Part shown: one piece after another, positions 1-6,000 of the stretch
How positions within the stretch are numbered: the stretch's first letter is position 1
Layout of the letters: every line of letters begins with the position of its first letter
Assembly (NCBI GenBank): GCA_021781255.1
Contig: JAJXXG010000311.1
Coordinates: forward strand, 1-6,391
Source of the DNA: Acidobacteriota bacterium
GTDB lineage: Bacteria; Acidobacteriota; Terriglobia; Terriglobales; Acidobacteriaceae
DNA length: 6,391 nucleotides
Direction of reading: 5' to 3'
The notes under the pieces: generated by a model
Databases searched by the model: none
Seen by the model: only the letters and a program-made list of their open reading frames with translations
Told to the model about the DNA's origin: nothing
Made by a program: the position numbers and the translations under genes

Positions 1-5
1 TGCAG

Positions 6-266
6 ATGAACGAAATCCTCTCGACAGGTTTCAGTAAATCCGCCATCAGTCTGCAAGTCGTCAGCAATCTGGTCACGGGTCTCGCATTCATCGGCTTGTC
101 CTGGATGCTGTTTGGCATTGCTACGCTGGTGGGCATTGGCTCGCTGGCAGCCATCCTGCTGGGATTCTTCCTGGGCGGGGGCCGGGCGCTTTACCGCATC
201 GCCCGCGGCAAACCGGTCTCTTCGGTGTATGAGACGGAGTTCATCCGGCTGAATCTGGAAAAGTAA
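6..266 (+). CDS. Small two-helix membrane protein, unknown function (may be 5' truncated)
   Basis: I do not recognise a family. Read from the ATG at position 6 the product has 86 residues. Residues about 17-37 and 39-60 are strongly hydrophobic and glycine-rich (a GxGSLAAILLGFFLGGG-like run), which predicts two closely spaced membrane helices. They are followed by a basic segment (RALYRIARGK) and a short polar tail ending in LEK and TAA. The basic stretch after the second helix suggests a cytoplasmic C-terminus. The reading frame stays open to the left edge and only five bases precede the ATG, so no ribosome binding site can be judged. The gene may be a complete small protein or the C-terminal end of a longer membrane protein. 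No terminator with a T-run was found after it. Confidence 0.55.
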   Translation: MNEILSTGFSKSAISLQVVSNLVTGLAFIGLSWMLFGIATLVGIGSLAAILLGFFLGGGRALYRIARGKPVSSVYETEFIRLNLEK

Positions 267-488
267 TTTAGGGCAGTCAAACCAGATTGCGGGCTGCGCA
301 CCCGAAGCGTTAACGTCGCCGCCAACCCTGTGGAAAACTAGACAAAAACCCTAGAAAACACCCCGAAATCACTAGAGTTCCGGAGCACAAAAAGGCGAAC
401 AGGGTGCGAATATTCAAGCTGCTCCAAGTTGGACACATCTCCTGCATCTGCAAGATATACATAGATTTATTTCGGTGCGGATTTATTC
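267..488. other. Intergenic stretch, no supported gene
   Basis: This stretch is more A-rich than its surroundings. It contains three CTAG tetramers within about 40 bases (338-341, 351-354, 372-375) and the 8-base palindrome CGTTAACG at 308-315. A 66-codon minus-strand reading frame (310-510) lacks a ribosome binding site and has no domain-like composition, so I do not call it. I see no terminator for the preceding gene. The stretch ends at the promoter described next. Confidence 0.5.
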
Positions 489-517
489 TTGACACTCCCT
501 TCCCCCGCACCTACTAT
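489..517 (+). promoter_or_regulatory. Sigma70-type promoter with no protein gene behind it
   Basis: A perfect -35 box TTGACA (489-494) is separated by exactly 17 bases from a -10 box TACTAT (512-517). The -10 box matches TATAAT at four of six positions, including the critical first, second and last. Transcription would start near 524. The next gene-like element on this strand is the terminator at 571-609, not a protein-coding gene. Confidence 0.65.
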
Positions 518-523
518 GCAGCC

Positions 524-609
524 AGAAAGTTCTGATGGTTTTGCCTCCGTTGGAACTATTCTCCCTGAGGAAGGAGCTGCCCTGTTGCCGGGCGGCTCTT
601 TCCGTTTTT
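524..609 (+). ncRNA. Candidate small RNA, about 85 nt
   Basis: The call rests on a promoter-terminator pair: TTGACA-17-TACTAT upstream and a 12-bp hairpin with a T-run downstream, about 54 bases apart, with no good protein gene between. The 5' half could fold as a short hairpin pairing AGTTC (528-532) with GAACT (553-557), or as a smaller CAGA/TCTG hairpin (523-526/531-534). Pyrimidine-rich segments CCTCC (544-548) and CTCCC (561-565) lie single-stranded or near single-stranded in these folds. They could in principle pair with Shine-Dalgarno sequences, which is speculation. No known RNA family is recognised. An alternative is a 38-codon reading frame from ATG 535 to TAG 651, but it lacks a good ribosome binding site and would run through the terminator. 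The 5' end is an estimate. Confidence 0.45.
571..609 (+). terminator. Rho-independent terminator of the candidate small RNA
   Basis: Positions 571-582 pair with 590-601 over 12 base pairs, two of them G-U wobbles (573/599 and 578/594). The core is GAGCTGCCC against GGGCGGCTC with a 7-base loop (583-589). The 3' side runs into TTTCCG and then five Ts (605-609). The T-run is on the plus strand, so this hairpin ends plus-strand transcripts. It also lies 47-77 bases past the stop of the minus-strand gene at 648, but that direction lacks a proper T-run. Confidence 0.65.
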
Positions 610-647
610 GCGGGCTGTTTTGCGGGCGGAACGGATTGGCACCGGTC

Positions 648-896
648 CTAGCGAAATCCGGCCCAGCCGATGTCGGCCAGCATGGCGCGGCCCACCACCA
701 GCGCCGTCACCGTGACGGCCGCAAACAGGCAGGTCCAGAACCCCAGCCGGCTGAAGGAGATGAAGAGGTCGTTCTGATGGCCATGGAGTGTGATCCCCGC
801 CCCATCCGGCAGCAGAGCGCGCACAGCCACCGCCAGCAGAAAGCCGGCGGCCCATACGATGGCAATGCGGTATGCGAGCTGGATTGTCTGGTCCAT
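648..896 (-). CDS. Small membrane protein of 82 residues, unknown function
   Basis: I do not recognise a family. The protein is hydrophobic, with two predicted membrane helices at about residues 8-29 (LAYRIAIVWAAGFLLAVAVRAL) and 51-73 (LGFWTCLFAAVTVTALVVGRAML). They are joined by a polar loop containing the run HGHQND. There is one cysteine (56) and no signal-peptidase site is evident. The start is well supported: AGGAGG (positions 912-907) lies 10 bases before the ATG. That, and the membrane-protein composition, make this frame far more credible than the overlapping arginine- and glycine-rich frames on either strand (556-960 minus, 489-950 plus). It is divergent from the tRNA-Thr gene, 107 bases away. 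No convincing promoter was found for it in that gap. Confidence 0.7.
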   Translation of the reverse strand: MDQTIQLAYRIAIVWAAGFLLAVAVRALLPDGAGITLHGHQNDLFISFSRLGFWTCLFAAVTVTALVVGRAMLADIGWAGFR

Positions 897-961
897 ACGC
901 CAAGGTCCTCCTCTGCCGCCGGGCCACAGAACCGGAATCGCGACCCATGAGACTGCTCAAC

Positions 962-990
962 TTTACCTAACCCGCGTGCAACGATACAAT
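962..990 (+). promoter_or_regulatory. Promoter of the tRNA-Thr gene
   Basis: TTTACC (962-967, four of six matches to TTGACA) is followed after 17 bases by TACAAT (985-990, five of six matches to TATAAT). The predicted start near 997 leaves about 7 bases of 5' leader before the mature tRNA, which is usual for a stable-RNA gene. Confidence 0.6.
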
Positions 991-1003
991 CACAGAGGAG
1001 CGT

Positions 1004-1079
1004 GCCGACGTAGCTCAGTTGGTAGAGCAGCTGATTCGTAATCAGCAGGTCATCGGTTCAAGTCCGATCGTCGGCTCCA
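1004..1079 (+). tRNA. tRNA-Thr (anticodon CGT)
   Basis: A complete 76-nt cloverleaf is visible. The acceptor stem pairs GCCGACG (1004-1010) with CGTCGGC (1069-1075), followed by discriminator T and an encoded CCA (1077-1079). The D arm is GCTC/GAGC with loop AGTTGGTA. The anticodon arm is GCTGA/TCAGC with loop TTCGTAA, putting the anticodon CGT at 1037-1039, which reads the threonine codon ACG. The variable loop is AGGTC, and the T arm is ATCGG/CCGAT with loop TTCAAGT. All stems are fully paired, so the gene looks functional. It has its own promoter and appears to be transcribed alone. Confidence 0.97.
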
Positions 1080-1117
1080 CGTTTTGGCAGCATGAAAACC
1101 GGTTCGCAAGTGGCACG

Positions 1118-1140
1118 GCCTCTCCTTTGCGAGAGGCTTT
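1118..1140 (+). terminator. Probable intrinsic terminator after tRNA-Thr
   Basis: GCCTCTC (1118-1124) and GAGAGGC (1131-1137) form a perfect 7-bp stem with a 6-base loop, followed by only three Ts (1138-1140). It lies 38 bases past the tRNA 3' end. The short T-run makes it a modest terminator. I see no gene between it and the CcdC-like gene at 1353. Confidence 0.5.
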
Positions 1141-1352
1141 CGCGTTGTGCGACCGTTCCGCAACGTGCGGCGTCCAATAGTTTGAGCGCCTGCCCGGCAG
1201 CCAGTCGCGCGTTACGGCCCGGCAGGTGACACGCACTGCGGCCTGCGAGACATTCCCCGGTATTCTGCAGACAAGCGTTGTCCTGCATTCATCCTAGGGC
1301 GGCGGCTGTTTACGGCAGGCCGCGATAGCAGTCCTGATTGAGGTTGATTGAA

Positions 1353-1826
1353 ATGGTTCTATCCCCTGGTTTGTCGGCTGTGGGTTCGTTGGCGGGCATG
1401 CTGGCCGTTCTGGTGTGGCGCGTGCGCGAGGGGCGCAGCGCCGTCACCGTGAAGAAGATCATCATGCCTCCGCTGGGGATGGCGACGGGCTTCTGCATGT
1501 TTCTGGTTCCGAACTTCCGCGTGCCGTGGAGCTGGCTGGTGATTGCCTTCCTGGTGGGCGCCATTGCGCTGGCGTATCCGCTGCTGGCCACATCGCGCCT
1601 GGAGCTCATCGGAGAGACCGTCATGATGAAGCGCTCGGGGGCATTCTTTGCCGTGATTATCGTGCTGGCGGCCATCCGCTTTCTGGCGCGCGGCTATCTG
1701 GACAGGATTCTCACCATTGAGCAGACCGGCGCGTTGTTTTTTGTCCTGGCCTTCGGCATGATCCTGCGCTGGCGCATGAGCATGTTCCTGGAGTACCGCG
1801 CGCTGACAGCCGCGCCCAGCGAGTAG
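1353..1826 (+). CDS. CcdC/DUF1453-family integral membrane protein
   Basis: The 157-residue product resembles the CcdC family (DUF1453), membrane proteins named from the Bacillus cytochrome c maturation locus; their biochemical role is not settled. Family-like stretches are the N-terminal helix ending in WRVREGRS (22-29), KKIIMPPLGMATGFCMF (34-50), the helix ending in YPLLATS (75-81), KRSGAFF (93-99), and the C-terminal QTGALFFVLAFGMILRWR (124-141). Five membrane helices are predicted at about 3-22, 36-53, 59-79, 96-116 and 125-146. The only cysteine is Cys48, so it has no CXXC thiol-redox motif of its own. I chose ATG 1353 because GAGG (1340-1343) lies 9 bases upstream; an in-frame TTG at 1338 would add five residues but lacks a ribosome binding site. 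Length matches the family (about 160). No ccdA or other cytochrome maturation gene is in the window. No clear promoter was seen in 1141-1352. Confidence 0.85.
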   Translation: MVLSPGLSAVGSLAGMLAVLVWRVREGRSAVTVKKIIMPPLGMATGFCMFLVPNFRVPWSWLVIAFLVGAIALAYPLLATSRLELIGETVMMKRSGAFFAVIIVLAAIRFLARGYLDRILTIEQTGALFFVLAFGMILRWRMSMFLEYRALTAAPSE

Positions 1827-1862
1827 TTCCGCAACTCCGCATTTAGCCTGACATAGAAAAGA

Positions 1863-1892
1863 TTGGGGGATGCTCAAAAGAGCATCCCCCAA
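1863..1892 (-). terminator. Hairpin terminator between convergent genes
   Basis: TTGGGGGATGCTC (1863-1875) and its exact complement (1880-1892) form a 13-bp perfect stem around a 4-base loop. Read on the minus strand, the stem is followed by TCTTTTC, a reasonable U-tract, so it primarily ends the CDGSH transcript. On the plus strand, 36 bases after the CcdC-like stop, the stem is followed by AACAACTTG, so termination there would rely on the hairpin alone. Confidence 0.8.
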
Positions 1893-1968
1893 CAACTTGC
1901 GCGTTTGTTGAACACAGCCCGCGTCGATTACTCCGCGGTTCCGGCCCCTGCGTGCACGCGGCCTGCGA

Positions 1969-2208
1969 CTACAGCCGTGAGTGGGTGCCGTCGCAGAGGG
2001 GCTTGTTGGCGCTGTGCTTGCAGCCGCAGAAATAGACCGTCTTGGACTCTTTGGCCTCGTACTTCACGGGCGTGAACTCGGTTCCTTTATGGCTGCCGTC
2101 GCAGAACGGCTGCTTGGCGCTGCGTCCGCAGGCGCACCAGTAGTACGTCTTTTCCGCTTCGACCTGGACGGGGTACGGGCTCTTCTGGGCAATCACCGGT
2201 TCTGACAT
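1969..2208 (-). CDS. Tandem CDGSH iron-sulfur domain protein
   Basis: The 79-residue soluble protein consists almost entirely of two CDGSH zinc-finger-like motifs, each of which in this family binds a redox-active, acid-labile [2Fe-2S] cluster through three cysteines and one histidine. Motif 1 spans residues 25-40 with Cys25, Cys27, Cys36 and His40 (ending CDGSH). Motif 2 spans 61-76 with Cys61, Cys63, Cys72 and His76 (ending CDGTH). All eight ligands are present, which makes this the tandem-motif, MiNT-like type. There is no signal or membrane segment, so it should be cytosolic. The exact cellular role of bacterial members is not known; redox sensing or cluster transfer are the usual proposals. 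The start is supported by AAGGAG (2222-2217) 8 bases before the ATG. It is downstream of the kinase-like gene on the same strand, but has its own TATAAT box and palindrome. Confidence 0.95.
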   Translation of the reverse strand: MSEPVIAQKSPYPVQVEAEKTYYWCACGRSAKQPFCDGSHKGTEFTPVKYEAKESKTVYFCGCKHSANKPLCDGTHSRL

Positions 2209-2240
2209 GACTGATTCTCCTTGGGGAATAACGTTCGGGC

Positions 2241-2254
2241 TCAGACGTGTCTGA
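2241..2254. promoter_or_regulatory. Palindrome over the CDGSH transcription start, possible operator
   Basis: TCAGAC (2241-2246) and GTCTGA (2249-2254) are exact inverted repeats separated by two bases. The element abuts the -10 box, sharing its last base, and covers the expected start point near 2247. A repressor dimer bound here would block transcription. No regulator gene is in the window and I do not recognise the motif as that of a known factor. Confidence 0.45.
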
Positions 2255-2259
2255 TTATA
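2254..2259 (-). promoter_or_regulatory. -10 box (TATAAT) of the CDGSH gene
   Basis: The minus strand carries a perfect TATAAT at 2259-2254, about 46 bases before the CDGSH start codon. No good TTGACA-like -35 box lies 16-18 bases further upstream (that stretch is GC-rich), and there is no extended -10 TGn. This suggests a promoter that needs an activator or another sigma factor, or that the perfect -10 box is a chance match. Confidence 0.45.
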
Positions 2260-2304
2260 ACCAGCCTTGCCGGGGCCGCCTCCATGGCCTGCAAACCAGG
2301 CGAT

Positions 2305-2985
2305 TCAGCCCTTGTGCAGCTCGCCCGTCATGGCGTACAGAAGGATGCGAGCCGTGGCATCCTCATCCTCGCTGGAGCGGATCATCAGATCGTAGAGATG
2401 CGGATCGTTCCAGCATTTGCCGAAGTACTTCTGCAGATACTTGGCGCGCTCCTCGTCCACGGTGCGAATGCGCTGCTCCGCGCTCGATGGGTCCTTGAGG
2501 CGCTTGCGCAGGCGCAGGATGCGCTCCTTGTAGGGTGCATAGACAAAAGCGTGGAAGACGCCGGGCTTGTGTTGCAGAACGCACTGGGCTCCGCGGCCCA
2601 CGATGACGCAGTTGCCTCCGGCGTACGCCTCCTCCACCACTTTCTGCGTAATTTTGACCATCTCATCGGCGTCGAACACCGCATCTTCGCCCAGTTCCAG
2701 CCCGGCCGCCAGTGCGGCGCTGCGCATGGTCTGCTGGTTCAGGCGGCTCAGCCACGAGGTCACATGCTCGTCGTAGTGCCGTACAACATCCGTGTTGACG
2801 TGGGCTGCATAGGCGATGGCGTCAATGATGTCGCGGTCCAGCAGCTTCCAGCCGAGCCACTCGGCAACGGTCTGCGCGATATGTCCCCCGCCGCTCCCGA
2901 ACTCACGGTTCACGGTCAACAATCGATATTCCACTTGAACAGGCTCCTGTTTATTAGGATTCATGCCCGCGCCATTCGGGTTCAT
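2305..2985 (-). CDS. Cytidylate-kinase-like P-loop family protein
   Basis: The 226-residue protein matches the cytidylate-kinase-like family (AAK family, distinct from housekeeping Cmk). Recognisable parts are the nucleotide-binding loop TVNREFGSGGGHIAQ (24-38), the following LLDRDII (48-54), the core strand NCVIVGRGAQCVLQ near residues 124-137, and the lid-like arginine-rich helix ERILRLRKRL. In this family REyGSGG replaces the Lys-containing Walker A of classical NMP kinases. Here the residues after GSGG are Gly34-His35 rather than the frequent Arg-Glu. The physiological substrate of the family is not established, so phosphoryl transfer to CMP is only a guess. The start at 2985 has only a weak AAGAA upstream. 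A second ATG at 2964 (residue 8) also lacks a good ribosome binding site, and an in-frame TGA upstream excludes a longer form. The gene follows the c-di-GMP enzyme after 54 bases, so co-transcription is plausible. A 5-bp hairpin right after its stop has no T-run. Confidence 0.88.
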   Translation of the reverse strand: MNPNGAGMNPNKQEPVQVEYRLLTVNREFGSGGGHIAQTVAEWLGWKLLDRDIIDAIAYAAHVNTDVVRHYDEHVTSWLSRLNQQTMRSAALAAGLELGEDAVFDADEMVKITQKVVEEAYAGGNCVIVGRGAQCVLQHKPGVFHAFVYAPYKERILRLRKRLKDPSSAEQRIRTVDEERAKYLQKYFGKCWNDPHLYDLMIRSSEDEDATARILLYAMTGELHKG

Positions 2986-3039
2986 CGATTCTTGCGCGCC
3001 GTCTCAACATCCTGTACGCCTTCGCCGCGGTTTTGCCGT

Positions 3040-6000
3040 TTATACCGCGTCTATCAATTCGTGCAGTTGATTGATCAACTCATCCCGCAATACGTGGAGG
3101 CTGCCCAGCCGCCCGAGCGCCTGCATATCGCGCCCCTCCGCCTTCATCGCGAGGATCTCCGCGGCGAGCGCATGCACCTTCTGATGCAGCGAATGGATGG
3201 GGTGGCGATCCGGCGCGTCGAGCAGCAGGCTGGAATCCTCAGAGCTGAGCCACAGGCCGAAGCGGCATTGCAGATGATCCAGCTCAGGAGCCGCGTGTCT
3301 TGCTCCGCTCACAAACGACTCAATGGCCGCAACCCATGCGCGATGCTCAACCGCGGCGTGCACCAGAGACCGGTCGCCCGGCCGAAGCGCAGCCACGCCC
3401 ACCCATTGCGGATAAGGACGCCACGTTGCCAGCCACGCGGGCAACTGGTCGCCGGGCATGGGCCGGGCAATGCCGTAGCCCTGCGCGGCCTCGCACCCCA
3501 GCCGCAGCAGCATGCGGCCGTGCTCCACGGTCTCCACGCCCTCGGCGATTGCCATGCGCCGGAATGCTCCCGCCAGACCGATGATGCCTTCCAGAATCGT
3601 CAGGTTCTCCGGAGCCTCCAGCATCTCGCGGACAAAGGTCTGGTCGATTTTGAGCACATCCACAGGCAGGCGCTTCAGATAGGCAAGTGACGCGTAGCCG
3701 GTGCCAAAGTCGTCCAGGGCAAAGGTGACGCCCAGTTGCGTGCAGTCGCGAATGACCTGCGAGACGCAGGCGACATCCCGCAAGGCGCTGCTCTCCAGCA
3801 CCTCCAGTTCCAGCCGCTGCGGAGGGATATCCGGATGCTGCGCCAGAAGGGTGCGCAGCTGGTCCACAAACCCGCTGCTCTGCAAATGCAGCGCGCCGAT
3901 ATTGATGCTGACCGGAATATCCAGCCCCTGCCCGCGCCACTGCTCCATCTGAATGAGCGCGTGATGGATGACCCACTCGTCCAGCCGCATTGCCAGAGGA
4001 TGCCCTTCGATGACGGGCAGAAACTCCGCCGGCGTGAGCAATCCGCGCTCCGGATGCTGCCAGCGGATGAGCGCCTCCACACCCAGCAGAGCGCCGGTTC
4101 GCATGTTGACCTTGGGCTGGAAGTGAAGCACAAATTCATCGGCTTCCAGGGCGCGGCGAATCCGTTCCAGGTCCTCGTGATATCCGCGAATGCTGCGGTC
4201 AAAGCGCGGATCAAAGAAGTGGTAGCGGCTCTTGCCTTCCAGCTTGGCGCGATACATGGCCTGATCGGCCTGGCGCAGGAGCTGATCGGCATCCACATCC
4301 TCAGCCTGCGGAAAGAACGTGACACCGATGCTAACGGAAAGCTGCAGGCTGCGGCCCGCCACCTGGATGGGCTCCGCCACGGCCCGCAACAGGGCATCCA
4401 GAGCGGCAACCGCTGATCCTACGTCGTCCAGGCCGGGCATCACAGCTACGAACTCGTCCCCGCCCAGGCGCGCCAGCGTATCGTCCGCCTTGAGCACGCT
4501 TTTCATGCGCTGGGTTACGACGGTGAGAACCTGATCTCCGGAGATGTGGCCGTAGCCGTCGTTCACCGCCTTGAAGTTGTCCAGATCAAGACAGGCGATG
4601 ACCACGGAACGCCGGTGGCGATGGGTCTGCGCCATCGCCTGATGCATGCGGTCCGCCAGCAGGACGCGGTTCGGCAGGCCGGTCAGCAGATCAAAGTGCG
4701 TCATGCGCTCGAGCTTGCTTTCCTGCTCCTTCAAGGAAGTAATGTCCGAGAACAGCGCGACATACTGCCTGGGCCTTCCCATGGCATCCGGCACGGCGCT
4801 GATGGTCAGCATCTCCGCGTACACGTGGCCGTTCTTGGCGCGGTTCCATATCTCGCCCTGCCACGTGCCGTTCTCTGTGAGCTCGCGCCACATCCTCTTG
4901 TAAAACTCGTCGCTCTGGTGGCCGGACTTCAGAAGCTTTGGATTACGCCCCAGCACCTCGGCGCGCGAGTACCCGGTGATGCGCGTAAATGCATCGTTCA
5001 CATCCAGGATGTTGCCCTGCGCGTCGGTTACCAGGATGCCTTCCGACGCGTGGCGGAAGACGCTCATGGCCAGATGCAGGCGGTCTTCGGAATCTCGTTG
5101 CAGCGTCACATCTTCCACGAACACGATGATGCCGCCGATCTCGCCGTCGCCCGTCCGCCAGGGACGCAGTTGGCGACGCACCCAGTGGGTTTGCCCGTCG
5201 GCGCGCGTGAAGCAGTCCTCCGCCGCCTCAATGGCCTCCCCGGCCATCGCCCGGCGATGCATCCAGCGCCAGCGCTCGGGGATCTCCGGCAGAACGTCGT
5301 AATGCGACCGGCCAAGGATGTCTTCGCCGCTCAGATCATGAATCTCAAGCCAGCGGCGGCTCACCGCCAGATAGCGCATCTCCCGGTCCAGCATGGCCAG
5401 CGCCGCTGGAGCATGCTCGATGAACAGCTTCAGCATCTCCCGGCTCTGCTGCAACTCGCGCTGGGCCAGCACGCGCCGGGTCACATCCCGGGCGATTCCT
5501 AACAGCCCCTGAATCTCCCCCTGCTCATTTCTTATCGGATACTTGCGGACCTCGGTCCAGGACCGCCGGCCCTGCGCATCCACATCTTCCAGCTCCTCCT
5601 GAACCATGGGCAGCCCGGCAAAGAGCCTCTGCTCCGCGGCGTAGATGCGATCCGCCTCTTCTTCCGGATAGAGGTCGTAGTCCGTGAGGCCGGCCAGATT
5701 GCACGGCTGCCCGCTCGCATCCGCGAAGCTCAGGCTGTGAAGGCGGTTTGCGCCTAGGATTACGTGGTGCCGGTCCTTGACGAAGACTCCCCCGTCTGCG
5801 CACTCCATCACGGAGCGCAGGTTGATCGGTTCCGCATCGCCCCCGTACGCAAGACTGGCCGTGGCGCTCAGGGTCAGTTCCAGGACGGAGCCGTCCCCTG
5901 CTGACTCCGCCACCGCTGTCCGGCAGGCCAGGCACCGGATACGGCCGTCCGCATGCCGGATGCGCAGATTAAAGAGCTGTGCGCCCCTGTCCTCTGCGGG

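Noticed and set aside
338..376. Cluster of three CTAG tetramers as a binding array
   Set aside because: The flanking bases differ and the spacing is irregular (13 and 21 bases), so nothing beyond a rare tetramer recurring is shown.
535..651. A 38-codon plus-strand frame inside the candidate small RNA, starting at ATG 535
   Set aside because: It has no good ribosome binding site, would have an 11-base leader, and is interrupted by the intrinsic terminator at 571-609. A dual-function RNA cannot be excluded.
489..950. A 153-codon plus-strand frame starting at the TTG of the promoter
   Set aside because: Its first codon is the -35 box itself. Most of the frame is antisense to the better supported 82-residue membrane protein, and its composition is that of a shadow frame.
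1004..1079. tRNA-Thr as an integration site for a mobile element
   Set aside because: I found no repeat of the tRNA 3' end elsewhere in the window and no integrase or phage gene.
1042..1236. A minus-strand frame ending in TIGLEPMTC
   Set aside because: That C-terminus is the classic artefact of translating the antisense of a tRNA gene; here it is the complement of tRNA-Thr.
1188..1236. Repeated GCCCGGCAG motif after the tRNA terminator
   Set aside because: Two copies of a GC-rich 9-mer in GC-rich DNA, with no T-run, array or neighbouring gene to give them a role.
2287..2301. Hairpin GCCTG/CAGGC just after the kinase-like stop codon as a terminator
   Set aside because: The stem is only 5 bp and no T-run follows it on the minus strand.
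2221..3690. A 489-codon open frame on the plus strand
   Set aside because: It lies antisense to the kinase-like gene and to the end of the c-di-GMP enzyme, both strongly supported by motifs. Its product is rich in Arg, His, Gln and Ala with no domain, as expected for the complement of GC-rich coding sequence.
4546..5502. A 318-codon open frame on the plus strand
   Set aside because: It is entirely antisense to the PAS and GGDEF region of the c-di-GMP enzyme and has no recognisable motif.
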